Shown: positions 27,025 through 38,654, numbered from the stretch's first letter. The stretch: 64,000 nt of DNA from Candidatus Gastranaerophilales bacterium (GCA_944325895.1 CALVCA010000005.1:53015-117014), one strand, 5' to 3'. Notes: generated by a model from the sequence alone, not told the origin. A program made the numbers and translations.

Positions 27025-27891
27025 CTAAAATAAATCCTTAAAAAATGATACAAAATTGTAAACTAAATCGTGTGAAAACACAAAGTATTTACAGAAATAA
27101 TACATAACAGGAATTGTTAAAATATAGCTGTCGCATCTGTCCAAAAAACCGCCGTGGCCGGGCAGGCTGTCGCCGGAATCTTTTACTCCCGCATCTCTTT
27201 TTATTAAAGATTCGCTTAAATCACCGATCTGAGCGAATACAGTACATAAAATTCCTGCCAATAGAGCCATATACCATTCAAGCCCTATATAAAGCCCTAT
27301 GACCATTGCTCCGATAACCGCACAAACAGCACCGCCGATTGCCCCTTCAATTGTCTTATTGGGGCTTATGACAGGTGCAAGTTTATGCTTGCCCAAATGC
27401 CGTCCGGCATAATAGCATCCTGTATCCGTTAACAAAACCGCTATGAACATCAAAACCACAAATCCTAATCCGTCGTCAAATCTTTGGCTTTCCAAATTCC
27501 TTAAAAATAACAAATGCAGCGGAAACCAGCCGCAATATATCATCCCTAAAACGGTAGTTGCAACGTTTGCAATATAAGGCTGTCTGCCCCGGAACAACAC
27601 CCACATAAATGTCCCGATAGCACACGCAGTCAATGCAAAAGCTACCATATCAAACCTTTGGATATATGCAATTACGGCAAATAAGGCTTCCGCTATGTAT
27701 ATCATCTTTAAGCTGGGGTAAAATCCCTTGTGGTTTAGGATTTTTACGTATTCTTTTGAAGCAAAATAAAGGATAAATAAAAGCATCGCAAGAAGGGCAA
27801 GTTTTCCTTCTATTATACAGCACATGGCGGCTGTACCCATAATTAGTCCCGTAAGCATTCTTGTTGCGTTTTTATTTAATCCTTCAAGCAT
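27025..27891 (-). CDS. cdsA: Phosphatidate cytidylyltransferase
   Basis: 288 residues, about eight membrane helices. The C-terminal CDS signature is complete: SPNKTIEGAIGG, QIGDLSESLIKRDAGVKDSG and PGHGGFLDRCDS. The enzyme makes CDP-diacylglycerol from phosphatidic acid and CTP for phospholipid synthesis in the inner membrane. TAATG overlap with the stop of frr shows coupling. In most bacteria uppS lies between frr and cdsA; it is missing here. Confidence 0.96.
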   Translation of the reverse strand: MLEGLNKNATRMLTGLIMGTAAMCCIIEGKLALLAMLLFILYFASKEYVKILNHKGFYPSLKMIYIAEALFAVIAYIQRFDMVAFALTACAIGTFMWVLFRGRQPYIANVATTVLGMIYCGWFPLHLLFLRNLESQRFDDGLGFVVLMFIAVLLTDTGCYYAGRHLGKHKLAPVISPNKTIEGAIGGAVCAVIGAMVIGLYIGLEWYMALLAGILCTVFAQIGDLSESLIKRDAGVKDSGDSLPGHGGFLDRCDSYILTIPVMYYFCKYFVFSHDLVYNFVSFFKDLF

Positions 27892-28445
27892 TATACCGTC
27901 ATAACCTCTTTTTCTTTTGCTGCAACGTCTTTATCAATAATTCCGGTGTATTTGTCCGTTAGTTTTTGAATTTTATCTTGATTATCTTTTACGGTATCTT
28001 CCGGAAGATTTTCGGATTTTTCAAGTTTTTTCAAATCATCTGTCATGTCACGGCGGATGTTGCGGACTGCAACTTTTGCTTCTTCACCTAATTTTTTAAC
28101 GTCTTTGACTATTTCACGTCTTCTTTCCTCTGTTAAAGGCGGGAAGGTTAATCTTATGCATATGCCGTCACTGTTCGGTGTAATCCCGATTTCCGCTTTA
28201 ATTATTGCCTTTTCAATGTCTTTTAAAATCGATTTGTCATAAGGTGAAATAACAAGCGTCACACCGTCTTGAACAGTTACCTGCGACATTTGTCTTAACG
28301 GTGTCGGCACTCCGTAATAATCCACCAAAACTTTATCTAAAATTCCGGGGTTAGCACGTCCCGAGCGGATTGTCGCAAACTCTTTGTGAAGCTGGCTTAA
28401 GGCTTTTTCCATTTTTTCTTCGCCTGTTAAAAATAATTCTTCCAT
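27891..28445 (-). CDS. frr: Ribosome recycling factor
   Basis: 184 residues, family length. Begins MEELFLTGEEKMEKALSQL and continues FATIRSGRANPGILDKV, the conserved helix of RRF domain I; domain II follows with YYGVPTPLRQMSQV and ISPYDKS; the three-helix bundle closes with LTEERRREIVKDVKKLGEEA. It splits the post-termination complex with EF-G. AGAGGT box six bases before the ATG. Twelve bases downstream of pyrH. Confidence 0.97.
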   Translation of the reverse strand: MEELFLTGEEKMEKALSQLHKEFATIRSGRANPGILDKVLVDYYGVPTPLRQMSQVTVQDGVTLVISPYDKSILKDIEKAIIKAEIGITPNSDGICIRLTFPPLTEERRREIVKDVKKLGEEAKVAVRNIRRDMTDDLKKLEKSENLPEDTVKDNQDKIQKLTDKYTGIIDKDVAAKEKEVMTV

Positions 28446-28457
28446 ATTTTACCTCTT

Positions 28458-29168
28458 TCATTCAATACGTGTACCGATATTTTCACCGTTTAAAATATTT
28501 ATAATACCGTCTTCTGCCTCAAAATCAAATACTACAATAGGAATATTATTCTGCTTGCAAAGAGCACAGGCAGCAGTATCCATAACCTTTAAACCGTTTT
28601 TAATTATATCATTATAAGTAATATTAATAAGTTTTTCAGCTTGCGGATTGATATTCGGGTCATCCGTATAAACTCCGTCAACTCCGTTTTTTGCCATAAG
28701 CATGGCTTCTGCGTTAATTTCCGATGCTCTCAATGCTGCAGCCGTATCGGTTGTGAAAAACGGGTTTCCGGTGCCTGCCGCAAAAATTACCACTCTGCCT
28801 TTTTCAAGGTGTCTTATGGCACGGTGTCTTATATAGGGTTCTGCAATTTGGTTCATTGTAATCGCACTTTGAACACGGCACGGGACTTCCATTTGATTAA
28901 GTGCACTTTGAAGTGCTATGGCATTCATTACCGTTGCAAGCATGCCTACATAATCTCCTGATGCTTGATCCATGCCGAGTTTTGCACTGTTCTTCATCCC
29001 TCTGAAAATATTGCCGCCGCCGACAACAACCGCTATTTCCGCTCCTAGATCCCGGGCTTTTTTTATCTCTGCGGCTATCATTTTGACGGGTTCTTGATCT
29101 ATTCCGAATTGCTGTGTCCCTAAAAGTGCTTCCCCGCTAATCTTTAACAATATCCGTTTATATTTCAT
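28458..29168 (-). CDS. pyrH: UMP kinase (uridylate kinase)
   Basis: 236 residues. Amino-acid-kinase fold with [13 protein letters not shown] at the start, [53 protein letters not shown] and a [16 protein letters not shown] loop. It phosphorylates UMP to UDP as the first step of pyrimidine triphosphate supply. AGGAGA box eight bases upstream. First gene of the five-gene operon running to 25715. Confidence 0.97.
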   Translation of the reverse strand: MKYKRILLKISGEALLGTQQFGIDQEPVKMIAAEIKKARDLGAEIAVVVGGGNIFRGMKNSAKLGMDQASGDYVGMLATVMNAIALQSALNQMEVPCRVQSAITMNQIAEPYIRHRAIRHLEKGRVVIFAAGTGNPFFTTDTAAALRASEINAEAMLMAKNGVDGVYTDDPNINPQAEKLINITYNDIIKNGLKVMDTAACALCKQNNIPIVVFDFEAEDGIINILNGENIGTRIE

Positions 29169-29202
29169 TTTTCTCTCCTTAGGATGTTTACTAAATAATA
29201 GC

Positions 29203-30015
29203 TCAAAATAGCTTATTTGTAAAGACTTTTAGCTTATAAACAAATTTTACCAAAGTATTAATTTGATTTTGGGTTAAAAGTGAAACAATTTCGCCGAATT
29301 TTGCGTCAATGCCTACCGTATAAGAGGATTTAGGATTTTTTAATTTGTCTATTTTGGCAATGCATTTGACAACTTTTGATACATCAAGCCCTTTTATTGC
29401 ATTTTTACGTGCGTTATTTATTAAAAATTTCATCTCCCCTTGAAAATTTTCAACATTTTGTAATAAACTGCTGTTTGCTTCTATTGATTTTTCCCATAAA
29501 GGAGTTGCTATAACACCGGGTTTTACGGAAATAATTTTAATGTTACGTTTTGTTTCGTTTCCCATTGCCGAAAATAAAATATCCAAAGCTCTTTTGGAGG
29601 CACAGTAAGGCGAGATAAAGGGAAAATACCCGAAACTTGCAACAGAGCTTATGTTGATAATTTTGCCTCCATCCAATAAATCCAAAAGTTTTTGCGTAAA
29701 TTCCAAATGCGAAAAAGTATTAACCTGAAATTGTTCTTTAACTTTTTCAATATTTAAAGCTTCTGCAGGTCCTGCAGTTACACAACCTGCTGCATTTATG
29801 AGAATGTCAATTTTATCGGTTTTTGATTTGATATATTCTGCGGCTGATTGAATTGAGCCGGAATCTTTCATTTCAATGTAAAACGGTATGCAGTCTTTTA
29901 AAATTTTATTTTCATCTCTAAATCCTGCAAAAACCTGACAGCCCGATTTAATGAAGTATTCAGCCAAAGCCTTGCCTATGCCTGATGTTGAACCTGTTAT
30001 TACGACTGTTTTCAC
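29203..30015 (-). CDS. Short-chain dehydrogenase/reductase (SDR)
   Basis: 270 residues, GTG start with AGGAGGG four bases upstream. Classical SDR: cofactor loop TGSTSGIG (about 7-14), NAAG (about 75-78), catalytic Ser-Tyr-Lys as [20 protein letters not shown] (about 125-144) and PGVIATP. Acidic substitution for NADPH choice is not decidable. Substrate unknown; it probably acts on a lipid, sugar or keto compound. It follows the gspF-like gene by nine bases and so may be the last gene of the secretion operon without a functional tie. Confidence 0.88.
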   Translation of the reverse strand: MKTVVITGSTSGIGKALAEYFIKSGCQVFAGFRDENKILKDCIPFYIEMKDSGSIQSAAEYIKSKTDKIDILINAAGCVTAGPAEALNIEKVKEQFQVNTFSHLEFTQKLLDLLDGGKIINISSVASFGYFPFISPYCASKRALDILFSAMGNETKRNIKIISVKPGVIATPLWEKSIEANSSLLQNVENFQGEMKFLINNARKNAIKGLDVSKVVKCIAKIDKLKNPKSSYTVGIDAKFGEIVSLLTQNQINTLVKFVYKLKVFTNKLF

Positions 30016-30024
30016 GGTTCCCTC

Positions 30025-31248
30025 CTACATTGACATATATGATCCGAAAAGCGGAAGATAAAGTGCCAGTGCCAAAACAAGTACTATACTGCCGATTACG
30101 ATAAGCATTATCGGTTCAATCATTTTTGTCATAACATCAATAATTTTATCAAGTTGTTTATCAATATAGCTGGTTGCCTGCATAAGCATGTCGCCCAAAC
30201 GACCGGATTGTTCACCTGTTGCTATCATAAACAAAATCATTTTCGGCATAACACGGGTTGATCTTAATGCGGATGAAAGGTGCTGACCTTGCTGTACTTT
30301 AGTCGTTGCGGTTTCTATTTTGGTTTTGAGTGTATAATTTGTCAGGGTTAAATTTGAAAGATAAAGGCATTCTATAATCGGAACACCTGCATCGTATGCA
30401 ACCTGCATAACCGCAATAAAGTTTGAAAAATTTGAAAACTGTATTAAATCCGTCAAAACAGGAATTTTTAATGAATATTCATCAATTTTTCGTTTTGTAG
30501 GCTGCCATCTGAATAAGAATGTTATGGTGCCAAATAGTCCGCCTAAAATTACAGGTACGAAATACCAGTAGGTTTTTAGGAATATACCTATATCCATAAG
30601 GGTTTGCGTAATCCAGGGAAGTTGTTTGCCCATTTGGTCAAACATGTCTTTGAATACCGGAAATACAAACATTAACATGACAAGTACGATTAATATTGCT
30701 AAAACAATTACAAACATCGGGTACATAAGTGTTCCGATAACTTTGCCTTTAATTGCGGCTTCTTTGTTTAACAATTCCAAAAGACGTTCAAGAGTTTTTT
30801 CCAATTCACCGGAATCTTCACCGGCTTTGCACAAACCTATATAAATTTGTCCGAATTGATCGGGATATTTGGCTATTGTATCCGCAAAGGTTCCGCCGTT
30901 CATAATCTGCCGTCTTAATTCCTGTGCTACTTGTCTGATTTTCAGTTTTGCCGCATCGTTTTCAATAAACAAAAGCGATTCAATAATAGGTATACCTGAT
31001 TGTGCCAATATCTGCAAGGTTGATGTGAAATCAATTCTGTCCTGCAGCCCCAGCTTGTGCATTTTGCCTTTCTTGGCTTTAGGTACGTTTTCTTCTGCTT
31101 TTGCCGCAGAACTTTCTTCCTCGACTTTTGTCGGAATAAAACCTAATTTGCGTATATTATCCCGTGCTTCCCGAGGGTTTGACGCATCTATTTTTCCTTT
31201 TACTATTTCTTTGTTGTTTTTTAGTGCTGTATAATTGTATATCGCCAT
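30025..31248 (-). CDS. Type II secretion/type IV pilus platform protein (GspF/PilC)
   Basis: 407 residues with two T2SF domains (about 70-195 and 275-395). N-terminal YNYTALKNNKEIVKGKIDA and the cytoplasmic linker AEENVPKAKKGKMHK precede the first domain, which contains IPIIESLLFIE and VIGTLMYPMFVIVLAIL; the second has GVPIIECLYLSN and a final membrane helix ending LPLFGSYMSM. Three membrane segments in all. The protein couples the ATPase to pilin assembly at the inner membrane. It is encoded six bases after the ATPase gene, forming the core of a pilus/secretion operon with the secretin. Confidence 0.94.
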   Translation of the reverse strand: MAIYNYTALKNNKEIVKGKIDASNPREARDNIRKLGFIPTKVEEESSAAKAEENVPKAKKGKMHKLGLQDRIDFTSTLQILAQSGIPIIESLLFIENDAAKLKIRQVAQELRRQIMNGGTFADTIAKYPDQFGQIYIGLCKAGEDSGELEKTLERLLELLNKEAAIKGKVIGTLMYPMFVIVLAILIVLVMLMFVFPVFKDMFDQMGKQLPWITQTLMDIGIFLKTYWYFVPVILGGLFGTITFLFRWQPTKRKIDEYSLKIPVLTDLIQFSNFSNFIAVMQVAYDAGVPIIECLYLSNLTLTNYTLKTKIETATTKVQQGQHLSSALRSTRVMPKMILFMIATGEQSGRLGDMLMQATSYIDKQLDKIIDVMTKMIEPIMLIVIGSIVLVLALALYLPLFGSYMSM

Positions 31249-31254
31249 TTTTAC

Positions 31255-33264
31255 CTACTCACTTACAATACCTAATACTCTGACAAATTCGTCAATTGTT
31301 GTTTCGCCTCTTAAAATATGGTTCAGGCAGGATTTGTTAAGAGTTGTCATGCCGTTTTCTATTGCGGCTTCTTCTATTTCCAAATCGTGTGCCCCTTTTG
31401 CAATTAGTTTTTTAATTTCTTTTGTTATCTGCATTATTTCGTAAACCCCGAGACGACCTTTATAACCGCTAAAATCACACTTGTTGCAGCCTTTTGCCCT
31501 GTATATCGGTGTTTTCATTAATTTTTGCACCGCTTCTTCGCCCAAAACTACCTGTCTTGCTTCTTCATGTGTCGGAAAATATTGCTCTTTGCAGTCAGGA
31601 CAAAGACTTCTTACCAAACGTTGAGCAATAACGCCGGAGAGAGTTGAAGATACTAAATAATCTTTTGCTCCCATTTCGATTAAACGGGTAACTGTTGCGG
31701 CGGCAGAATTGGTGTGGACGGTGCTTAATACAAGGTGACCTGTTAATGCCGCTGAAATTGCGATTTCTAATGTTTCGTAGTCACGGATTTCACCGACAAG
31801 TATAATGTCGGGGTCTTGTCTTAATATAGCTCTCATACACGATGCAAATGTAATTCCGGCTTTGGGGTTTACCTGCGACTGGTTTATACCTTCAAGCTTA
31901 ATTTCTATCGGGTCTTCAATTGTTGTAATATTTACGTGTTCATCATTCAAACTTTTTAATACGGAATAAAGCGTTGTTGTTTTACCTGAACCGGTTGGAC
32001 CTGAGGTTAGAATAATTCCGTTGGGGGCACTTACCATATCTCTTATTTTTGCTAAATCGCTTTCGGAAGCCCCGACAAGCATAATCTTTTTATCCTCTGC
32101 TTTCAAGCTGACTGCAGGTGCCAAAACACGGATAACCATTTTTTCTTTGCCTGATACGGAAAGTGTGTTAATACGAAAGTCATAGGACTGTTTTTTATAT
32201 TTTATTGAAAAAGTACCGTCTTGAGGACGTCTGTGTTCTGCAATGTTCATCCTTGACATAACTTTGAAACGTGCTATAACTGACGATTCTACTTTTGACG
32301 GGATATCAAGAACTTTTTGGAGCATGCCGTCTTTTCTGTAGCGGACAATGTAGCCTGACAATCTTGGTTCAATATGAATATCTGAAACTTTATTATCTAT
32401 TGCGTTTGTAATAATTTGGTTTACGAATTTTGCAACTGAACCTGTTGAATCCTGTAATTCCGCATCAACCTGCTCCCATAAGCTTTCTTCAACTTCAATT
32501 TCTGCGGCTTCATCTTCTATCTGCTGAATGATTTTTTGAGTTTCTTTCTTTTGTGCACTGAAAAACATCTCTAATGAGTTCTCAAACTCATAGTGGGTCA
32601 TCAGCAATTGCTTCGGATTTTGACCGGTTAAGTATATTATTTCTTTAACCACATCAGGCTTAAGCGGCTGTACTACACCTAAAGTAAGTGTTTTACCGTC
32701 TGATGATACGGGGATAACTTTGTTGGTTTTAATAAAGTCTTCAGGCAAAATATTAACAAATTTGTCCTGTTTTGCAAGCTGTTCATTGCTTACAACATCA
32801 TAGCCGGTTTGTAAATGCAGAATTGATTTTAACTGATCAAGAGAAATAAAGCCCAGTTTAAATAGGGTTGAACCGATAGGCATTTTTTGATGCTTGCTCT
32901 CCGCAAGTGCCTGCAGCAATTGAACATCGGTTATGTAGCCTTTTTGGATTAACAGTTCGCCTAATTTAAGCTGTTTTTCTTCGTGGGTTTCTTGCGACGT
33001 GCCGCCTGCGGTTGTAACTAAATTTGAAATTAATTCATCCAAATCCGCATCCGGCACCTGTATAAATTTTACCTGATAAGGAAAATGTTTTTTTAATATT
33101 TCATTTACTGCTGATTTATCGGAAATTGAATTAATCGCTACAAACAAAAACTTGTCCTTAACACTAATAGGAACAAATTTATTTTGTTCCATTAGCGTAC
33201 TGTCTATGTGATTTAGTATTTCTTTATTGACACTGTTTTTTAGTCTGTTTAGTAATTCATTCAT
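31255..33264 (-). CDS. Type II secretion/type IV pilus assembly ATPase (GspE/PilB)
   Basis: 669 residues. An MshEN-type N-terminal region (about 100-250, KLGELLIQKGYITDVQLLQA) is followed by the secretion ATPase core: GSVAKFVNQIITNAIDN, Walker A GPTGSGKTTTLYS (about 420-432), Asp box TTIEDPIE, Walker B IILVGEIRDYETL and the His box LSTVHTNSAAATVTRL. A zinc knuckle pair CPDC (about 555) and CNKC (about 595) is present. PilB rather than PilT by the N-terminal extension. The hexamer powers pilin extrusion from the cytoplasm. It is followed by the platform gene and preceded by the secretin gene by three bases. Confidence 0.95.
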   Translation of the reverse strand: MNELLNRLKNSVNKEILNHIDSTLMEQNKFVPISVKDKFLFVAINSISDKSAVNEILKKHFPYQVKFIQVPDADLDELISNLVTTAGGTSQETHEEKQLKLGELLIQKGYITDVQLLQALAESKHQKMPIGSTLFKLGFISLDQLKSILHLQTGYDVVSNEQLAKQDKFVNILPEDFIKTNKVIPVSSDGKTLTLGVVQPLKPDVVKEIIYLTGQNPKQLLMTHYEFENSLEMFFSAQKKETQKIIQQIEDEAAEIEVEESLWEQVDAELQDSTGSVAKFVNQIITNAIDNKVSDIHIEPRLSGYIVRYRKDGMLQKVLDIPSKVESSVIARFKVMSRMNIAEHRRPQDGTFSIKYKKQSYDFRINTLSVSGKEKMVIRVLAPAVSLKAEDKKIMLVGASESDLAKIRDMVSAPNGIILTSGPTGSGKTTTLYSVLKSLNDEHVNITTIEDPIEIKLEGINQSQVNPKAGITFASCMRAILRQDPDIILVGEIRDYETLEIAISAALTGHLVLSTVHTNSAAATVTRLIEMGAKDYLVSSTLSGVIAQRLVRSLCPDCKEQYFPTHEEARQVVLGEEAVQKLMKTPIYRAKGCNKCDFSGYKGRLGVYEIMQITKEIKKLIAKGAHDLEIEEAAIENGMTTLNKSCLNHILRGETTIDEFVRVLGIVSE

Positions 33265-33267
33265 TTC

Positions 33268-35079
33268 TTATAAAGTATTTTCATTATTTATGGCATCCTC
33301 AGCATCTACAAGTATTTTAGGTGTAATCATAATAATCATTTCTTCTTTACCTTTTGTTGTTGTAGTAGATCTGAAGAACATGCCGATACCGGGAAGATCG
33401 CCCAGGACAGGTATTTTTTGGATTGTTTTAGTGTCTTCTTCTCTTATCATACCGCCTATAACAAGCGTTTCACCATCTTTTATCCGGACATTTTTTAAAT
33501 CCAAATTTCTTCTTTGCAGAAGGGTTGCTTGAATATCTTCCTGCGAACCGTCTTCACTTGGTGTTGTGACCTGACTTGCAATTGTTGCATATTCAGGAAC
33601 GATGTTTAATGTTACATAACCGTCAGGACTGATAAACGGAGTTATATTTATTTTTATACCGTTATCATCACCGATTTCATAATCCCTTTGAACTGCTTGA
33701 GTTAATGAATCGGATACAACCTGTGATGTAACTGTTTTTACATAGTCTGATGTCAAATCTATTACGGATTCTTGCCCGTTTGTGATTAGAATACGTGGAT
33801 TTGCAACGACTCTGCCTTTTCCGTTTCTTAATATATAGTTGATAGAATAGGTCAAAGCACGGGGACCGTTGTATCTGTGAACGGTATAATCAGGGCTGTC
33901 AACGTTTTCGGGTTCGTCAACGTGCGGGTATTGGCTTCCTGTGAAAAATATCGGATAGAAAGGACTTGTACCGGTTTGACCTGCCGATGCGTTAAAGCTG
34001 AAGTGTTTGCTTAAATATTGCCAAGTGTTTGATAAAGTTTTGCTGCCGTCTTCGTTAAGCTCAATTATTGAAACTTCCAAATAAGCTTGCGGCTGTTTTT
34101 TATCGTTATCTGCGATGAATTCTTGAATCATTTCGTGTTGTTCTTTAGAACCGCCTACAATACCTATTGTACCCTGTTGTGTGAAATAGGAAATCACAAG
34201 GGTTTGCAAAGGCATCGGGGTCAATGTTCCCGAACCTGCTGCTTTGATTTGGCAGGCAACTTCGCCGCCGCCTAGCTCTACCTCGCTGCTGCCGCCGCCT
34301 GAGCTTGCAGCACCTGTCATAAATCCTTTAATCGGGGCTGCACCGCCTGTTGAGCCGCCGCTGCCGCCTGATGTTGTCGCCGGCATAAGCATGCTGCATA
34401 TTAAATCAGCCATCTGCTCAGGTGTTGTATGGTTTATTCTGATTGATGCCGTCAGCGGCTTTTTATCAAATTTTTCAACTATTTTTTGTGCTATTAACAC
34501 GTCGTTTTTTGTCCCGAATATTAAAAGTTCGTTTGTCATCGGGTTTACGGTTACTATTTCGGAGTTTGAAAGCCCGGGTTTTTTCATTGTGAATATATTT
34601 TTATTCAGAAAATCGGCTAAAACCGAAGCGTCAAGATATTTTACCGGAATTAACGTAATCTCTTGTTTTGCAGCTGTGACTTCCGTACCCATTTTGGAAA
34701 CAATAAGTGTATTATCTTCTACTACATATGCAAGTCCTGCAATGCTTAATACCATATCAAATGCGGAATTTAGCGGTACATCAACCAAATCCAGTGTTAT
34801 TGTGCCTGATACGCTCTGATCAAAAATTATGTTCATGCCTGCTTTGTCCGCAAACATCCTCAATACCTGTTTAACGTCTGAATCTCTAAGACTTAAGTTT
34901 ACCGGCTGATTTACCTTTGTAATGGAAATATCCGCTTTGAGCTGAATACTTTCCGTGGTGCTGTTATCTCTCAGTGAGGGTTTTTCCGCTACCGCAAATA
35001 CCGAGATAGCGGTATTTGAAAATGCAAACACCGTTAACATCAAGCTTGCTGCCAATCTTTGTAAAAATCTATTTTTCAT
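33268..35079 (-). CDS. Secretin of the type II/type IV pilus system (GspD/PilQ)
   Basis: 603 residues from ATG 35079 (MKNRFLQRLAASLML); a signal peptide ends near ISVFA (about 29), and the 21 upstream residues of the open frame lie in the preceding gene. An STN-type domain (about 60-125; DVKQVLRMFADKAGMNIIF) leads into N-domains with a Gly/Ser-rich insert GGSGGSTGGAAP (about 240-251). The secretin homology region (about 345-595) contains RVVANPRILITNGQESVIDL and the closing VLGDLPGIGMFFRSTTTTKG. It should form the outer-membrane ring that lets pili or substrates out. Overlaps the upstream gene by 11 bases. Confidence 0.92.
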   Translation of the reverse strand: MKNRFLQRLAASLMLTVFAFSNTAISVFAVAEKPSLRDNSTTESIQLKADISITKVNQPVNLSLRDSDVKQVLRMFADKAGMNIIFDQSVSGTITLDLVDVPLNSAFDMVLSIAGLAYVVEDNTLIVSKMGTEVTAAKQEITLIPVKYLDASVLADFLNKNIFTMKKPGLSNSEIVTVNPMTNELLIFGTKNDVLIAQKIVEKFDKKPLTASIRINHTTPEQMADLICSMLMPATTSGGSGGSTGGAAPIKGFMTGAASSGGGSSEVELGGGEVACQIKAAGSGTLTPMPLQTLVISYFTQQGTIGIVGGSKEQHEMIQEFIADNDKKQPQAYLEVSIIELNEDGSKTLSNTWQYLSKHFSFNASAGQTGTSPFYPIFFTGSQYPHVDEPENVDSPDYTVHRYNGPRALTYSINYILRNGKGRVVANPRILITNGQESVIDLTSDYVKTVTSQVVSDSLTQAVQRDYEIGDDNGIKINITPFISPDGYVTLNIVPEYATIASQVTTPSEDGSQEDIQATLLQRRNLDLKNVRIKDGETLVIGGMIREEDTKTIQKIPVLGDLPGIGMFFRSTTTTKGKEEMIIMITPKILVDAEDAINNENTL

Positions 35080-35743
35080 GTCCGCTGCTGTTTCCTCCGA
35101 ATTTATTTTCCAAATTATATACGTTGTTGTAATTAATTTCACCTTCTTGTATTACTTCACCGACACGGGCTTTATAAACGTTTGCTCCGAGTTGTACGGT
35201 TACTGTATCTTTTGTAATTGAAAGTACTTTATAATTATTTATGTAATCTCCGGTTCTGACTAAATAATCGCTGTCATCAATATTTATAATGGCAGAGGGA
35301 TTATTTTTGTCATACATAATTCCTGATATTTTTGTTGTCATAACCTGTGACGCTTCGCTGTTCGATACAAGGTTTTCCGGCGGTGCTAAAAGATCATCGC
35401 CGTATGGGTTTGCAAGTTTTGTGATATCCACAACTTCGCTGTCAGGCAAAAACGGATCAGATCGCCCGAATTCCGCCACCTGCAACGAAACTATTTTATC
35501 CTCGGTTTTTTCTATTTCAATAATATCTTCCTCGACAACGTCTTTTGCCGGTTGTTCCACATCAACGTTTTCTATTGCAGGCAAGTCGGCTAAATTTTCG
35601 TGTTTTGGTTTTGCAAAGCTTATTGCAACAAAAATTATTGCAGCTATTGCCAAACAAATTAACGCAAAAAATATTATTTTGCCTTTTGGACTGAATTGTT
35701 TATCCAGCTTCTCGTTTATTTCAATTAAAATCTTCTTTACCAC
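35069..35743 (-). CDS. GspC/PilP-like inner-membrane linker protein
   Basis: 224 residues from a GTG start. One membrane helix (about 22-43, IIFFALICLAIAAIIFVAI), a short acidic linker (about 55-90), then SLQVAEFGRSDPFLPD, where the 'RxDPFxP' pattern is shared by pilus proteins such as PilP and by GspC-like subunits. A beta-domain follows (about 135-205): ISGIMYDKNNPSAIINI and YLVRTGDYINNYKVLSI are the strands that PilP/GspC homology regions use to bind the secretin. First gene of the secretion operon. The -10-like TATACT lies only four bases before the GTG, so the true start could be a little different. Confidence 0.72.
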   Translation of the reverse strand: MVKKILIEINEKLDKQFSPKGKIIFFALICLAIAAIIFVAISFAKPKHENLADLPAIENVDVEQPAKDVVEEDIIEIEKTEDKIVSLQVAEFGRSDPFLPDSEVVDITKLANPYGDDLLAPPENLVSNSEASQVMTTKISGIMYDKNNPSAIINIDDSDYLVRTGDYINNYKVLSITKDTVTVQLGANVYKARVGEVIQEGEINYNNVYNLENKFGGNSSGHEK

Positions 35744-35873
35744 GGATAGTATACCTTATTTTAATAAAATTATAGTTCATTATTTTAATTTATGTATCAA
35801 TTATTTAGTGTATTTGATAATAAATTTTATCATATATGAACAAAAGGGGCAATAAATCAAAAAAGCTTAATAT

Positions 35874-36743
35874 TTATTGAAAATTATTTGTGATAGTGTG
35901 GATATATTCCAAAATTTGTGCAAAATATTTTAAATCGGCTTTGCCGTTAATAATAATATCAGCGTTATTCCTGTAGGGTTTAACATATTTTTCACCTGCA
36001 TTCAAAATATATTCCCAGTGCTTGAGGGCATTATTAATATCCTGATTGCGTTCGTTTACAGCTCTTTCTATAAACCATTTTTTTCTGACATCGTTATCTG
36101 TTTCAACGTAAATTTTTATGTCAAAAACATCTTTAACATCATCGTACATGGTTGCAATACCTTCAACTATAATTATTTTGGAAGATTTGACGTCAATGGA
36201 TTTCGGAACGGAAATGCCTGTGCCGTTCGGAAGATATCTCGGACATTTTATGTCAAGTCCGTCTGCCAAATCCTGTAAATCCTCTTTTAAAACATCCAGC
36301 TGAAAGCTTGAAGGTGCATCAACATCGTATCCGCTGTCACGAAGATTATCAAAGGTTCCGTATTTAGCGATTAGTGTTGATATATCATTAAAATAATTGT
36401 CCGTGCTTAAAATGGTAACAGGCATGGAAAGCTGTTCAATAACTTTTGCTATTTCGTGGCAGATGGTTGATTTGCCGGCTGCCGATTCACCTGTTATGCT
36501 TATTAAAAATCTTTTGTCAGGGGTATTTATAAGTCTTTTGGAAAATTTCGGGATAAATCCAGGGTTTATTTCTCTGAAAATCGGCATTGAGTATTTTTTG
36601 TCGTATGCCAAAATCTGTTTAAATTTCGTCTGCAGGTAAAACGCTAAAAGTTCACGTCCTGTTTTTGAGTTAAAATCGGGCTTTAGTATTTTGTCCTGTG
36701 AAGACAATTCTTTTTCAATCAAACCTTGCATTTTTTCTTCCAT
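35874..36743 (-). CDS. Uridine kinase/phosphoribulokinase-like P-loop kinase
   Basis: 289 residues. An N-terminal helical extension of about 75 residues precedes the kinase domain, with Walker A SITGESAAGKSTICHEIA (about 80-97), TDNYFND (about 113), DVDAPSSFQLDVL (base or sugar-binding Asp) and the lid region VEGIATMYDDVKDVFDIKIY. These are the marks of the uridine kinase/PRK family. Uridine salvage is the most common role; ribulose-5-P or pantothenate-type substrates cannot be ruled out, and the N-terminal extension is unusual. Start choice is uncertain: the frame runs to 36764 and MQGLIEK (36731) has a GGAAG box. Divergent from atpD. Confidence 0.72.
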   Translation of the reverse strand: MEEKMQGLIEKELSSQDKILKPDFNSKTGRELLAFYLQTKFKQILAYDKKYSMPIFREINPGFIPKFSKRLINTPDKRFLISITGESAAGKSTICHEIAKVIEQLSMPVTILSTDNYFNDISTLIAKYGTFDNLRDSGYDVDAPSSFQLDVLKEDLQDLADGLDIKCPRYLPNGTGISVPKSIDVKSSKIIIVEGIATMYDDVKDVFDIKIYVETDNDVRKKWFIERAVNERNQDINNALKHWEYILNAGEKYVKPYRNNADIIINGKADLKYFAQILEYIHTITNNFQ

Positions 36744-36786
36744 TTGTAATTTATATAATAACACAAGAAAATATTTTTTTTGCCAA

Positions 36787-36817
36787 TGGACAAAAAAATT
36801 TTTTTTTGATATATAAT
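36787..36817 (+). promoter_or_regulatory. Candidate promoter of atpD-atpC
   Basis: TGGACA (36787-36792) and TATAAT (36812-36817), separated by 19 bases, which is long; the -10 is perfect and its position is convincing, the -35 less so. Confidence 0.4.
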
Positions 36818-36827
36818 AAATTCATAA

Positions 36828-38246
<1,419 letters not shown>

Positions 38247-38258
38247 TAAGGATTAATT

Positions 38259-38654
38259 ATGCATTTAAAAATAATTACACACGAAAAAGTTGTATTTGAC
38301 GGTGATGTCGATGAAATCTATTCAAAAGGCATAAACGGCGAATTCGGGATTTTAAAAGGACATGTTCCGTATATGACCGCATTGGATATCGGGGTTACAA
38401 AAGCTGTTTCGGGGAAAGAAACCAAATTCTTTGCAACAATGGGCGGTGTGTTTCAGTTTAAAGATGAAGAAGCACTAATTTTGACGCAAAATGCCGAATG
38501 CGGTGATGAAATAGACAAAACCCGTGCCGAGAAAGCATTAGACAGAGCAAAAGCAAGACTGGCAGATAATTCGGCTGAAATAGATGCCAAACGTGCCGAA
38601 GCTGCTATGGCTCGTGCTATGGCAAGGCTGAAAGCTAAGATGAACGGTCATTAA
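38259..38654 (+). CDS. atpC: F1-type ATP synthase subunit epsilon
   Basis: 131 residues. The N-terminal beta sandwich (MHLKIITHEKVVFDGDVDE, then GEFGILKGHVPYMTAL) and the two C-terminal helices (ALDRAKARLADNSAEIDAK) are both present, so the inhibitory helix is intact. It sits in the central stalk and couples rotation to catalysis. Twelve bases after atpD. The last 20 bases overlap the 3' end of the opposing repeat-protein gene. Confidence 0.95.
   Translation: MHLKIITHEKVVFDGDVDEIYSKGINGEFGILKGHVPYMTALDIGVTKAVSGKETKFFATMGGVFQFKDEEALILTQNAECGDEIDKTRAEKALDRAKARLADNSAEIDAKRAEAAMARAMARLKAKMNGH

Noticed and set aside
30025..35743. Complete type IV pilus operon with retraction motor
   Set aside because: Only the assembly ATPase, platform, secretin and linker are present; no PilT-like or prepilin peptidase gene is in the window.
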